This document shows positions 22,551-33,652 of a DNA stretch of 64,000 nucleotides, piece after piece. The first letter of the stretch is position 1. Each line of letters begins with the position of its first letter. The stretch spans positions 1,674,001 to 1,738,000 of the forward strand of contig JAPEHQ010000014.1 of assembly GCA_027405735.1 (NCBI GenBank), in the 5' to 3' direction. The notes under the pieces are model-generated. The model saw only the letters and a program-made list of their open reading frames with translations. It had not been told where the DNA came from and searched no databases. The position numbers and the translations under genes were made by a program. Origin of the DNA: Mucor racemosus. Lineage: Eukaryota; Mucoromycota; Mucoromycetes; Mucorales; Mucoraceae.

Positions 22551-24074
22551 TTAATGATTAAGAGGAGGCTGGGGTCCTGGCGAAGCAGGAAGGTGCAAAC
22601 TGCTCTGGTCATTATCTACTGTAGGATCAATATTCCTCAGGTGGTTGTCATTGGCGTTAGAAGTGCTTTGACTTCTCATAGAACTAACATCAGAAGAACT
22701 ATGTCTTCTAGCAAATTTCGAGACTGGTTTGGTAGGATCCAAAGGAGGAGATCGATCCATAGTAACATCCCGGGATACCAGGTTTAGTGCCTCAGCATCA
22801 GAAACAGCAGGAGAAGATTTGTGAAGGGTATCCTCGAAACCCTTAACCGATGCATCTGTAGCAGAAGAGGCAGAGAGTACTCCCATTGACTCATCTGCAG
22901 CCTCATAGCTTTGGTGAGAGGCTTCACCCATTAATTGATCTTGTTCCTTCTCGTTAGTGTCAGCGGAAACCGAATTGGCACTAGCAGCAGCAGGAATAAC
23001 CGATGACTTGGTATTCGATTTGGATGAAGTGGTAGCCTTGGTGCCCTTTCGTTCTTTGGTTTTAGAAGGAGAGTTCTCCACAACACGGACTTTAGCAGGT
23101 ACGGATTCAGAATTGTTTCGGTCACAGTTTTTAGCAACATGTCCATGTCTGTTGCAATGATAACATCTGACCCATTTTTTGTAATCCGGGCAATCAGCTC
23201 GGCAGTGATCTGAAGCTTGACAGTTGCGACAAAAGTTAGGCATAGTATCCCATTGTAAAAGAATCTTGCGAGGATCAATTGCAAGAGGATCCCAAATGAT
23301 TACACGGGCTAACTGTTCCAAGTGTTTTAGATCAGAACAAGTAGATCCAGGAGTATGGTTTTCCTGACACTGGTTTGCTGTAGAGTTGATAGCAGTCAGG
23401 TTTAAGGTAGCGTAACCTTCCCCATAAAAAATACCATCTGTTTTAGAAATACCATGATCCAAGACGTCTCCAAAATCCGACAAACGTTTTGCCATTGCCT
23501 CTTTAAGGTCGATTGCAGGAAGATACGGGAGGTTTTCCAGCTTCAAGCGAACAATGGTTGCATCAGCGGGGTAGGATGGGAAACCTTTGATGAAGGTACC
23601 ATCTTCAAGAGTGATACCCGAATCAATGAGGATCTGTCGACCAGGTGAAGAAGGAGTCCACATCGTTTCAAGGAATTCATGCCCGAGATATTTACGCGTT
23701 TGACGACGAAAACCCAAAAAATCTTCAACAAATCCATTTTTGTCAGCTTCCTCGTTGAACTTGAGGATTGCTTTGTTCAATAAGGATCTATCTTTTATTG
23801 TTGTGAGATCGATTAGTACTGAATCCTGTTCCATTCTCTTAATAAATGGACGAATAACGGCCACAGGGGCAGGAGGTGTAGTGCCGTTAAGCGAGTTTTG
23901 AGCCGACTCTTCCTCAGTTACAGGTCGAGTTATGAGAGTTGGGTTGAAGGAAACAATCTGTTCCTTTTTGTTATTGCCTTTTTTTCGAGATTTGACAACA
24001 TGAGTCCATAGCATAGGGCTCGTGCTGTTTGAATTGTTAGAATGCCGTTGATGTTGCTGTTGTGATTCTATCAT
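22551..24074 (-). CDS. LINE copy 2 ORF1: zinc-knuckle RNA-binding protein
   Basis: A 507-aa protein expected to bind element RNA in the particle. It has two CCHC knuckles in tandem (CRNCQASDHCRADC and CYHCNRHGHVAKNC), preceded by a segment that may fold as an RRM-like domain (IVRLKLENLPYLPAIDLKEA) and followed by a long Ser/Asp-rich tail. The start at 24074 is chosen because the upstream in-frame ATG at 24146 lies outside the element, in the flanking target repeat. The frame overlaps nothing and stops 4 nt before ORF2. Confidence 0.9.
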   Translation of the reverse strand: MIESQQQHQRHSNNSNSTSPMLWTHVVKSRKKGNNKKEQIVSFNPTLITRPVTEEESAQNSLNGTTPPAPVAVIRPFIKRMEQDSVLIDLTTIKDRSLLNKAILKFNEEADKNGFVEDFLGFRRQTRKYLGHEFLETMWTPSSPGRQILIDSGITLEDGTFIKGFPSYPADATIVRLKLENLPYLPAIDLKEAMAKRLSDFGDVLDHGISKTDGIFYGEGYATLNLTAINSTANQCQENHTPGSTCSDLKHLEQLARVIIWDPLAIDPRKILLQWDTMPNFCRNCQASDHCRADCPDYKKWVRCYHCNRHGHVAKNCDRNNSESVPAKVRVVENSPSKTKERKGTKATTSSKSNTKSSVIPAAASANSVSADTNEKEQDQLMGEASHQSYEAADESMGVLSASSATDASVKGFEDTLHKSSPAVSDAEALNLVSRDVTMDRSPPLDPTKPVSKFARRHSSSDVSSMRSQSTSNANDNHLRNIDPTVDNDQSSLHLPASPGPQPPLNH

Positions 24075-24092
24075 GGAAAAAAGATGAAAATC

Positions 24093-24660
24093 TGCAAAAT
24101 CAGAAAAAAAAAAATTAAAAAATGTCAAAATTGATGATCTGGACAAAAATAATTTTCGAAATTAATATTCCGCTAATAAGCCTTGTAAGTCTTAAAAATA
24201 AGAGATTTTATAATACTTGAGAAATTTATCAAGAATTTACAATGTTGTACCCACTTGATTCAAGCTTATTACTGTAAAACTTGATACATGTTAATATTTT
24301 GCGGTAGTTTATTTGATGATAATATAGTCTTACTTTATAATTATTGCGCTAGAGGTGGTTTAAATTGTGCTTTACTCTTCCGCCTCCAATATCATAAACG
24401 TAAACATGGCCATCACTGGAACATATTGCCGCCTTTTTACCCTCTTTGTCACAAGCCAACTGATTCAATGCTTTACCAGAATCAACTTTAATACTTACAA
24501 ATGATTTCTCAGCGTTTGCATTTAAATTCCATAAATTAAATCAACTGGTGCCATCTACAATATTATCAAACGTATCAGCAACCCGCCTTATGATAAATGT
24601 CGTCAATCTAAGATCAGAAACATCCCATTATTGTCATTATTATAATAAGCTATGAAAAGC
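24093..24660. repeat. Repeat C copy 1, right part
   Basis: Continues repeat C after the LINE and its target duplication, matching 27.69-28.08 and 42.29-42.79 kb (shared CAAAATTGATGATCTGGACA and GTAAAACTTGATACATGTTA). It ends with a decayed dynein intermediate-chain fragment on the minus strand and a tail (CAGAAACATCCCATT...) also found at 45.48 kb. Confidence 0.8.
24389..24600 (-). pseudogene. Dynein intermediate chain WD40 fragment in repeat C copy 1
   Basis: The reverse strand reads, with one stop codon, VDGTS*FNLWNLNANAEK followed by SGKALNQLACDKEGKKAA and SSDGHVYVYDIG. This order (VDGTG..LWNLN.., then ALN..W...G, then S(D/E)G.VYVYD) is the late WD40 blade of cytoplasmic dynein intermediate chains. 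Coding similarity stops at YDI, where copy 2 shows a GAG|GTAAGA donor-like join. Only about 70 codons are present and one is a stop, so this is a non-functional captured fragment. Confidence 0.65.
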
Positions 24661-24778
24661 TCAATTTTTAATAATACAGCAATTGAATAAAAAACAAGAT
24701 GATACTAATAGGTAATAGCATATGAGGAGTATTTAATATCTAAGTAAGTTTGATAAAGTATGCCGCTTTTAAATCCTT

Positions 24779-24953
24779 TTTTATGTCAATACTCATCATA
24801 CTGTAGGTCACATATCCAAGGCTTCAGTCTAAAATTAGTGTTATAATAGTACATCAATGCAGATCATTTATTTACATCATATGCTTAGATAGTAAAACCC
24901 TAGTAGTAGTTGCAATTAATGTGTATAAATACATCCTTTGGATGTATTGTTAT
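24779..24953 (+). mobile_element. Partial LTR, family 1
   Basis: Similar to the solo LTRs at 30162 and 45251 from TTTTATGTCAATACTC through the TATA box (TATAAATACATCC) to GGATGTATTGTTA, then replaced by the inverted-array repeat D at 24954. The 3' third is missing. Confidence 0.65.
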
Positions 24954-25491
24954 CACTACGGCCGACCTGTGTTGCCCAAGATGATTTCGTTGTGCCCAGC
25001 AGGTGGGCTGCACACGATAGCCTGAGCTGTTGTGTCCACTGAATATAACTAAAAAAAATAACAAGATGCACATGATGTGCACAACAAAAAAAACTGCACA
25101 CGAGCATAACGAAAAGCCTGTATGTGCAGAATTATAAATTCTGTCTATGTGTATGACATTAATCCCATGTGTGCATAATAATACAGTAGTAGTAGAATTG
25201 CCCATAAGCATATCATTATCCCTATTTGTGCATAATAATAAAATCCGACCATGAGCATAATGAGCAGATCGTATGAGCACAAATTGGTTTGTACATGATG
25301 AGCATCGTGTCGCTCTCAAAATTACATTGCATTTTTTACTCGATTGGGTTTTTAAATTACATTTGTTTTTATTAATATTGATTATAGACAATACAATTCA
25401 ATACGCTGTTGATGTAGAGTGTAGAGCAATACATGCAAGCGCCAATATATTTACGATTATCATCATTTGTAAATATGTTTATAGCTATAAT
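24954..25491 (+). repeat. Repeat D, left arm of an inverted pair (motif array)
   Basis: About 538 bp that reappear in inverted orientation at 28992-29521. The outer end reads CACTACGGCCGACC. The first ~350 bp are an irregular array of short motifs (GTGCATAAT, GAGCATAA, GAGCAGAT, GTGCACAAC) spaced some 20-35 nt. Long chance frames in it are not thought to be coding. Confidence 0.7.
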
Positions 25492-25743
25492 GTTTACAGT
25501 AACAATGGTTGTTTTTGCTCAAGCATGAACTTAAATAACACTTACTGCTTAAATTTATATGCAAGCCAAATCTAAGATGATATACGTTACTTTATCACAC
25601 ATAAAATTTAAACAGATTAACCTTGTTTAAACTTACTATTTTAGTTTACAATTCTCAGCTATAAAAAAAATTGTTTTCAAGTATTGCGACGATCATAATT
25701 ATGGTTATTAGACAAAACATTAGATCATTCTTTTTTTTTATTT

Positions 25744-26737
25744 CTATATCGTTTGAAATTTTATCACTTTTCTGGAACAACATTTCATGGATTTGTAGCC
25801 AGTAGTTCTAGCCTTTCTTTGAGTAGATATAAACATCATTGCCTTCGATTTTATGTGGTAATCAAGAAATACTGTATTTTTATCCAAGTCTTCAAAAAGA
25901 GGACTGAAAATCGCTTCCAAATGTTGGGTAATAAGTTCCGTTTTCTTGGGCCCATCTTCAGTGATTCTGCGTGGCAGCCTCTCCACCCTATTAATGATTT
26001 AGAAGTAGACGTAATATATTGATGAGATCCTAAAAACGTACATGTTTCGGACGGAAAACAAAATTTTGTTAACAGGATTAAGGACATCATTGCCTTGTTA
26101 TAGGGCTGAAATTTGCCATAATGCTGCTAGGCTGGTGCATGCTTCACCTCGGTCACCGTCCTAATATTATGCATCAAAAAATAAAATAAAATACGAATTA
26201 TTCATTTTTTTATTCTAGCTTCTCTCTCAAATTTACCACATTCAACTGTATCATCATGATTTTTTTGAGTTGCAGTTTTATTTCAGATGGAAACGACTGA
26301 TTAGTCATTTTATGATTTTGAATGATATGCTGGCAAAGTGCGTCACATGTGCTGAGATCAATGTGCTTGTGCCAATCTTTGTGGGCGCGCGCTGGCTTCA
26401 ATAACAATATAGAGGAGAGAGCAAGTAAATGCTGTACATGCTCTTCAGCGGTGAAAGCTATATCTTGCTGTATGCGGCTGTTTACATCCTGTTTGAAACT
26501 ATGAAATTGAGCAGATATGTCAATGTCGTTAAAGATCAGGCAATCGTCCGTTGTTGGCGGTAAAATATTAATATCAGCAAATTGAGTTTGCACGGATATC
26601 TGAGATGAAATGGATGGAGAGGCTGAAGTCGAGGACAGTACTGTTGACGCAGTTAACTTCTTCAAAATTGCTTCATCAGTTGCATTCGATAACGTAGCCA
26701 GGATTTCGTTGTCCTCGTTTTCAGAAACTGACATCAT
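25744..26737 (-). pseudogene. Decayed lineage-specific hypothetical gene
   Basis: The minus strand opens with a 175-codon frame (26737-26210; acidic/Ser-rich N-terminus, then helical KQDVNSRIQQDIAFTAEEHV). A second frame can be read from about 26160 to 25744 through at least two TAA stops, with a protein-like segment ending TELITQHLEAIFSPLFEDLD. The parts are separated by AT-rich noncoding sequence. It has the look of the large, poorly characterised families expanded in Mucoromycota genomes; that comparison is from memory and weak. Possibly the first frame alone is a small intact gene. Confidence 0.45.
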
Positions 26738-27029
26738 GGTGCTTATGGTTCCACGCTCACCAATATTTATTGTATGTATTTGATTTTAGAATGCGGTTAA
26801 ATGAAAACCTAAATATCTAATATAACGACTGCTACCTATATTAAAAATATTAGTCTCTTGCGTATGCAGATAATAAAAGAAAAGAATACAAGATTGACAG
26901 TCTGATATGCCTTATCAAACGATGAATATTTCCTTGGAATATGAAAACAGAAAGAGAGAAACAACACGCATAAAAAAGGACGGATTTTCAAGGCTTTACA
27001 TTATTTAACGCAATTAAAACCCTGCTAAC

Positions 27030-28080
27030 TTGCACATTTTGGCCTATGTAAAAGCAGCATTACAGCGCATAAACCATAAACTAAACGAAATAGTAGGCAA
27101 TATCTGTTATCATGGAAACATACATTTTTCTACCAGAAAAATCGTCTGTCATATCATACATTCACTAAAAAATTGCAAAAGCGAGCCTCTAGAGCGGCAC
27201 CGTAATTGAGCATAGCAAGACAGCAAGATTGAACGGCTAAGTCTCTTATATTATGGTATATTAGTTTTAAATAAAAAAGCATTTTTTAACTTTTCTTATA
27301 TTTAACCATGTACAGTCTGAAAATTCAGACCTTATAGCGGACATTTTTCGGGGATCATTTTATCCTTACCAACACTCATGATTTTCATCAAAAAACAGAA
27401 AAATCAAATTTTGATACCAAAATCAACGTTTAAATATACTACATTGTGAGAGAAAATTGTAACTATGACTAATACACATTTTATAAAAGTTTAAAATTAA
27501 ATGTTAAGTAATGAAACTTTGCACTTTTGTCCCAAAAACGGATTTTGGGTTAAAGGATTTTCATGTAATATTCTGTAATAAAAATGTTTGTTACTTTTTA
27601 TTGAGCAAATAGAGCGCTAAATTCTGTCTATGTGTATATTTTTTATTTTTATAATTGGTAGTATACTTAACTCTAGATTTGCAAAATCAGAAAAAAAAAA
27701 TTAAAAAATGTCAAAATTGATGATCTGGACAAAAATAATTTTCTAAATTAATATTCCGCTTATAAGCCTTGTAAGTCTTAAAAATAAGAGATTTTATAAT
27801 ACTTGAGAACCTTTTCAAGAATTTACGATGTTGTACCCACTTGATTCAAGCTTATTACTGTAAAACTTGATACATGTTAATATTTTGCGGTAGTTTATTT
27901 GATGATAATATAGTCTTACTTTATAATTATTGCGCTGCTAGAAGCGATTTACATTGAGTTTTAGTCTTACCTCTCCAATTATCATAAACATAAACATGGC
28001 CATCGCTGGAACTTATTGCCACCTTTTTATCCACTTTGTCTCAAGCCAATTTATTCAGTGCTTTACCAGAACAAACTTAC
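27030..28080. repeat. Repeat C copy 2 (uninterrupted)
   Basis: The longest unbroken copy. It includes the empty LINE target site (GCAAAATCAGAAAAAAAAAA near 27686) and the 41.3-kb insertion site (GCAAATAGAGCGC near 27607). Upstream, from about 27005, it is also similar to 46268-46345. It ends in a truncated dynein intermediate-chain fragment. Confidence 0.8.
27975..28080 (-). pseudogene. Dynein intermediate chain fragment in repeat C copy 2
   Basis: The reverse strand reads SGKALNKLA, a TGA where the 42.6-kb copy has TGG, then DKVDKKVAISSSDGHVYVY. The 5' part present in copies 1 and 3 is missing here. At the 3' side the sequence GGAGAG|GTAAGACTAAA looks like a splice donor kept from the source gene. 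Confidence 0.6.
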
Positions 28081-28991
28081 TTTCAGCCTATAAAAATTGA
28101 TTTATTAGTAAAATCAATTATTAATAACAAGCTAATAAGTAATAATTATGGTGTACCTTTGAGAGTTGGCGGTGGTATACAAGTCGACATTTCGTTTTCC
28201 TCTCCTTGGCTGTTGTTGGCCACTAAATAGAAACAAATATTTTTTAGAAACTAAATAGATTAACATAATAAGTTTATTCATTTATTCAAACCAAGTGAAT
28301 ACTATACATACTTTTATAATCACCAATTTTTCAGCAGGTAGATATCGATTTTAGACCAAAAAAGCATTAATTATAACGTAGATGATGGAACAAAATGACT
28401 AAATCTTGGATGCTTGTTTTATTCGAGAAAAATATCATAACGCGCCCTAAAATTTACAGTTAATAATTTATTTCCAAATAAACAATATAAAAAACATGTA
28501 CTTGTACCTGCTACTTGATTTCAGTTTATAAAAAATATTGGTCTTTTTGTTGTAGTTTTAAATATAAATAAAAGAGCCCAGGAAAGAGTGGGGAAGAAAA
28601 AAGAAAAATAATCCTAAATCAATCGATTTTGTGTGTTACAAGCAGATATTTACAAAGACATAAATATTTTTAGTGCTACCAAACAGGTTGTTGTCGTTGT
28701 TCTCAATTGGACCCCGAAAGTAGAAGAACATGGGAAAAACTCTTTCAAACCCCAAACTTCAAATTGATATATCTCGTCAATAAGGCAATTTTGTTGAATC
28801 AGAGTAACTCACATCTGCTTTAAATCATTCAAACTATCTTCGTTATTAATTATATTATGATTGATATACTTTAGTGAATTGACTAAAAAACCTTGATCTC
28901 ATTTATCTGCTCATCTGGGCTGCCTAAACAGCATAAAACTTTTTATTCTGCTCATCTATGCAGATCTTTATGCCATTATGCCCATGGAAAG
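28081..28991. other. Noncoding segment between repeat C copy 2 and repeat D right arm
   Basis: No gene recognised. The part after 28900 (GATGAGCAG, CATAATGGCATAA on the minus strand) extends the motif array of repeat D inward by about 90 nt beyond the arm shared with the left copy. Confidence 0.5.
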
Positions 28992-29521
28992 CATTATTAT
29001 AGCTATAAACATATTTAGAAATGATGATAATAATCGTAAATATATTGGCTCTTGTATGTTGTATTGCTCTACATCAACACCGCATTGAATTGTATTGTCT
29101 ATAATCTATATTAATAAAAACAAATGTAATTTAAAAACCCAATTGAGTAAAAAATGCAATGGAATTTTGAGAACGGCACGATGCTCATAATGTAAACCAA
29201 TTTGTACCCATACGATCAGCTCATTATGCTCATGGTCGGATTTTATTATTATGCACAAATAGGGATAATGATATGCTTATGGGCAATTCTACTACTACTG
29301 TATTATTATGCACACATGGGATTAATGTCATGCACATAGACAGAATTTATAATTCTGCACATACAGGCTTTTCGTTATGCTCGTGTGCAGTTTCTTTTGT
29401 TGTGCACATGTGCATCTTATTTTTTTTTAGCTATATTCAGTGGACACAACAGCTCAGTCTATATTGTGCAGCCCATCTGGGCACGATGAAATCATCTTGT
29501 GCAGCACATGTCGACCGTAGT
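28992..29521 (-). repeat. Repeat D, right arm of the inverted pair
   Basis: Reverse complement of 24954-25491 at roughly 90% identity by eye. The outer end on the minus strand reads AACTACGGTCGACATGTG against CACTACGGCCGACCTGTG on the left. Together the arms bracket 24954-29521. Confidence 0.7.
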
Positions 29522-30156
29522 TCTAAAAATTTATAAGAAAATATTTTTTGAATAAAAAATACCTACTATAAATCTGAATAAAAAGATGTATATATATTTT
29601 AAAATTAAACGAATATCATGTATATTTTACTTTTATAAATCCTTTAAAATTTATGATTTTGTAATCTTTTTAAATACATCTTACACTTTCCAAGTTAAAA
29701 CCGTTGTTAGGCTAATGCTGTACGTTGTATTTTGTACTTTGCATAAAATAAGCCTTTGAATAATTAATTGTACAGTCGAACCTTAATTGTTGTATGAAAT
29801 TTCGATACCTGCATCTCACAGCTGCTCGAGATATTTAAACAGCTGTGTCCGGACTGTCCGGTGATTTTTTTCTGAGAATTTACAGCTTGGAAATATTATT
29901 AGATGGCCGAATCCGGGGATTGTTCGGCATTTTTTGGAAGATCGACCATTGGCAAAAATGTGGATCACATATTCGATTTATACACTACGGGGGAAATAAT
30001 GTAAAAAATCCATGTTCACATTAATTAATATATACGTAAATATACGTAAATGTACTTAGATGTCATCATTTATTTACATTATTTTAATGTTATTATGATT
30101 TTCCTAGTTAAATAATGCTAAAAATCAAAAATTACATTATTTTCATGTATCATGTA
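29522..30156. other. Intergenic, no gene seen
   Basis: AT-rich. A locally GC-richer patch at 29815-29960 repeats CCGG-containing motifs (GTCCGGACTGTCCGGTG, CCGGGGATTGTTCGGC) but gives no reading frame of note. Confidence 0.45.
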
Positions 30157-30161
30157 TCATG

Positions 30162-30407
30162 TGTTATGTCAATATCATATCCTAGGTCGCACATTCAAGG
30201 TCGCAGTCAATATTCGGTATTGTAGTAAATCAACAGGTGTACACGTTGATTCACATGCGTCTTCTTAGTAAATTGGTGTAATGTTCTTAGATAGTAATTC
30301 TGTATAATAGTCATAATGAAAAGTATATAAATACATCCTCTGGATGTATTGTTAGTAAAGTGTAATATTTTGGCAAGATTATTTCTTAAGACCGTTTTGA
30401 CATTTCA
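30162..30407 (+). mobile_element. Solo LTR, family 1
   Basis: A 246-bp unit starting TGTTATGTC and ending GACATTTCA, flanked by the 5-bp repeat TCATG (30157-30161 and 30408-30412). It contains TATAAATACATCC near 30329 next to its mirror GGATGTAT. Same family as 45251-45476. Confidence 0.85.
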
Positions 30408-30412
30408 TCATG

Positions 30413-33400
30413 TATGATGTACTTAAGTTTTTTTTCCCATAATGATGATAAAAAAAACATTCATTTTTAAAACACACACACAGGGGTTTATAAATGAGCC
30501 AAAAAAATTCTATGAATATAATTTCAATCTTTTTAATTTGAGCTGAAAAAAGTAAGCATGATAGTAGTGTTCTAATTTTGATTATAATTCTTATACCATT
30601 TTATTAAAGGAAAACGCAACGTCTAAATCTCCCTTGAGCTACCGCTGAAGTACTTTAACATCGATATCCGGGTCTCCTACAAACATCATGTCTGTATTCC
30701 CACCGAAGCAAGATTATCGCAGCATTCAGCTATCATTCAAATAACAACATAGCTCCAGGTCCCAACCGGAGCAGTATCATGTTACAAATGCAACAATTAA
30801 GAATCAAAGACAAGGAACCATTTGTTTTTGCAGAAAGGAAGTTGCGTTAGGAGTGTAACGTGTATGGCTGATTTTATCGCACGAAATTCCATTAATGCTT
30901 TAACAGCTCTTTTACGTCTTTTATTTTGTAACCAAACTGTATCTTCATGTGCAAACTTGGTACTATTAATTAACTAGTACTCGTTTAATATAATTTCCAA
31001 ATTTGTGTGTATAGTACTTCATAATTTGAAAAGGGATGAACTGTAATTGCTTTCCACTTCTTTAATTTCTTAAAAAAAAAGAGAAACTGAAAATAAAAAA
31101 TGTAATATAATACCTGAGATGTTGCAAACTAAACTTAGTTTTTGTTATTTTTATTTGCCATGTTTCATATTTTTTGAAAAAAACTCTTTAAAGATCTGAG
31201 TACACTTTTCATTACGTCCAAATCGAAACTTTGCAGCGGTATATCTCATTGAAAAATTAACATGTACAGGGTTAATTCAAGATAGGAAGAATCTGCTTAT
31301 TCAAGATTCTTTTTAATATATTTGAGTATCAAAAGATTTATGGATTTTCATGCCTTGTGTCTTTTTTGATAATTTCAAATGATCAGTTTATCAAATGCAG
31401 CGCTCTTTCTGTCCTATTGATAGTGCTTATTTATATTTACCTATAGTAGTTTAGTTTTTTGAAGTATCTCAATATTTGATAGAGATATGAAAGAGTGGAT
31501 GCTAAAAAATTTGGTCGTCAATTCATTAATGCAATTTTTATGAGCATTTGTAGTTCCTTTTTTTCCGATACCGAAAAAATACACAAAATTGTTGATTTCT
31601 CTATGAATAATGTAGGTATAGCTACAAGTAATAGCTTAATCTGTAGATAATCATGTAAATTATCCTACAAAAAGCCAGGTGTTAAATCTATTTTTTTTTT
31701 TTTTTGAAATTCAAGGGAAAAGGTTAAAGCATCTCCAAAATTTCATTTCAATTTTATTGTAAACTTTGTGAGTAAAATCTGTTAAAAATTGTACTGTTCG
31801 ATGACTAATTCAAATTTAAATAAAAATTACCTAAGTTTCTCTCCCGGTTTACTAAGCAATTTGCTGCACAATCAAGAATTTAAATTTTTTTGATAGATTT
31901 TTGATCAGATTTAGCTAGCAATAGTATTTCAAACACCGCAACATGTATATTTACCGTAGGTTTGGAATAGTAATTCCATTTTCTCAATGAAAAGTTAATG
32001 TTTCTTCGCAAAAAAATATGCATCAATATATTTTGCAAGGATCCATTATATGCATATCCAAAAATTAGAATAATGCTGACAGAGGTCTTAGATTCCCGGC
32101 AGTTTATCAGCGATTAAGTTGAATTCAAGATAGGAAAAAATGCATAAATAATAGCAATCCTTTGGTTAGATTTTAGGCATTATCGATGGCCTCAAATCTT
32201 TATATTAAAGATTTTATTAGTCTAAGAGATACCCATCCATGGGTAATGAACCAAACGCTTTATCTATTGTTTAAAACTACTAATAGGCTTTTTTTTTTGC
32301 CGAAAAAATGCCTTGACATTATACCAAAAACCAATAAAAAGCTTGTTTTTTCCATGTAATAAGGTTTCATGCATCAATGCATATATATAAATCAAATCAA
32401 GTAGTGATATGAAAACACCTCTCATATAAACGATTAAATCTGCATACACGATTTGAGCGTATGATTTATACCACCTAATTTCCTAATTTGTAAAAATGTT
32501 CAAAGCATGTATTCCAAGGTATCTATTCTTTAGTTTCTGTGGGGTAAAATTAAGTTAGATTGGAAGTTTTAAAGTTGTGTTGTAAACACTGTTTATTTAC
32601 CGACAATTTGACAAAATTCCTGAATAGAGTAAAACCGTATGGAGGAGATTTATCAATTACTCATCAACAGGTTTTGTGTTGCAACTAGTCAATTCAATAA
32701 GTCTCTCTTTTTTTGCTTTGATTTTATAATAATTAAAAGAAGTGAAACGAACCTTTATTAGAATGTTGCGCATCTTTTTTTTTTTTTATTTTTTTGTGAG
32801 AAACAGCTATCATTGATGGCATCTGGGGGAAAATAGCGGAGTGGACATTTCAAAGCTTTGAAGAAGTATGTACCTTTCTAAATACGAGCAAATACCCCAC
32901 TGGATTTGCTACTTTTCTCAGAATAAAAAATGAAATACCTTATTTCAAGCGTTGATAAATATTATATTAATACATTTATCTATTCATATTAGTTCTAACA
33001 AACCGGAAAACCCTTTAAAACCATGTAGAATATTAACGAAGAGTGAATGGAGAGAAAGAAGAAATAAATTTATTTCGAACATCTAGATTATGACTTCCCT
33101 CAACTATCAGTATTTTACAAAGTTTACTCAAACAATATCCATAGTACGCTGAATTCTAGCGAAATATATTAGCTTTAGCTTTATAGATAGTGCTATCAAA
33201 CTATGTTTGAATACTATTTACGATGCAAATGTTTTAATCAATTGCATACAAATCTCATCATTAATACCTCGCTTATTCTAATAGGTTACCGCTCTACGAA
33301 AAAATAAAAAAGCCAGGTAGCACAAGAACAAAAGGGAAATGGTCATACATGATACAATCTATCATGTAACCTGAGGTTTTCCCTTGATCATCTAGCAAAA

Positions 33401-33652
33401 TACCAATACACAAACGAAATAAAATAGTAATTCATGTTGGGGGAACTCGTATTATAATTTTAATGTTATAAATTACCTTTAGCCGAGCCCTGGGCTTGCT
33501 ACACGTGTGTTTTTTATATAGCTTCTCCCTGTTTTTCTTTTGAACAATAGTTTAAGGTTCAAACTGAGCGAGATTTTATATTTAATAACCTTTTTTTCAT
33601 ATAATTATTCGCCCTTTTTCTTCTTTCTTCTTCTTACATTGAAAAAACAAAA
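30413..33652. other. Long gene-poor stretch
   Basis: About 3.2 kb without a convincing gene. A GC-richer patch at 30605-30960 may be coding relic, but no frame longer than about 30 codons survives in it. Upstream of 33653 a T/C-rich leader and a TATATAG at about 33515 fit the promoter of the acyltransferase gene. Confidence 0.5.

Larger units (their letters stand above)
18491..24092 (-). mobile_element. LINE copy 2, full length
   Basis: A 5602-bp non-LTR retrotransposon on the minus strand. A 19-nt T tract (18491-18509) is the poly(A) tail read from the other strand, with AATAAA just before it. The 13-bp sequence TGCAAAATCAGAA flanks both ends (18478-18490, 24093-24105), and the intact site is seen in repeat C copy 2 near 27686. 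Both ORFs are uninterrupted. The 5' UTR is only about 18 nt. All this points to a complete, fairly recent insertion. Confidence 0.95.

Noticed and set aside
24900..25391. 163-codon minus-strand frame, with an 87-codon counterpart at 29273-29536
   Set aside because: It is kept because both lie in the same inverted repeat. The frame overlaps a truncated LTR and reads as motif-array sequence, with no domain and different ends in the two copies.
30877..30965. Minus-strand segment reading FAHEDTVWLQNKRRKRAVKA, resembling helix 3 of a homeodomain
   Set aside because: Only about 28 codons are open, with stops on both sides and no preceding homeodomain helices. Too short to call a gene or relic.
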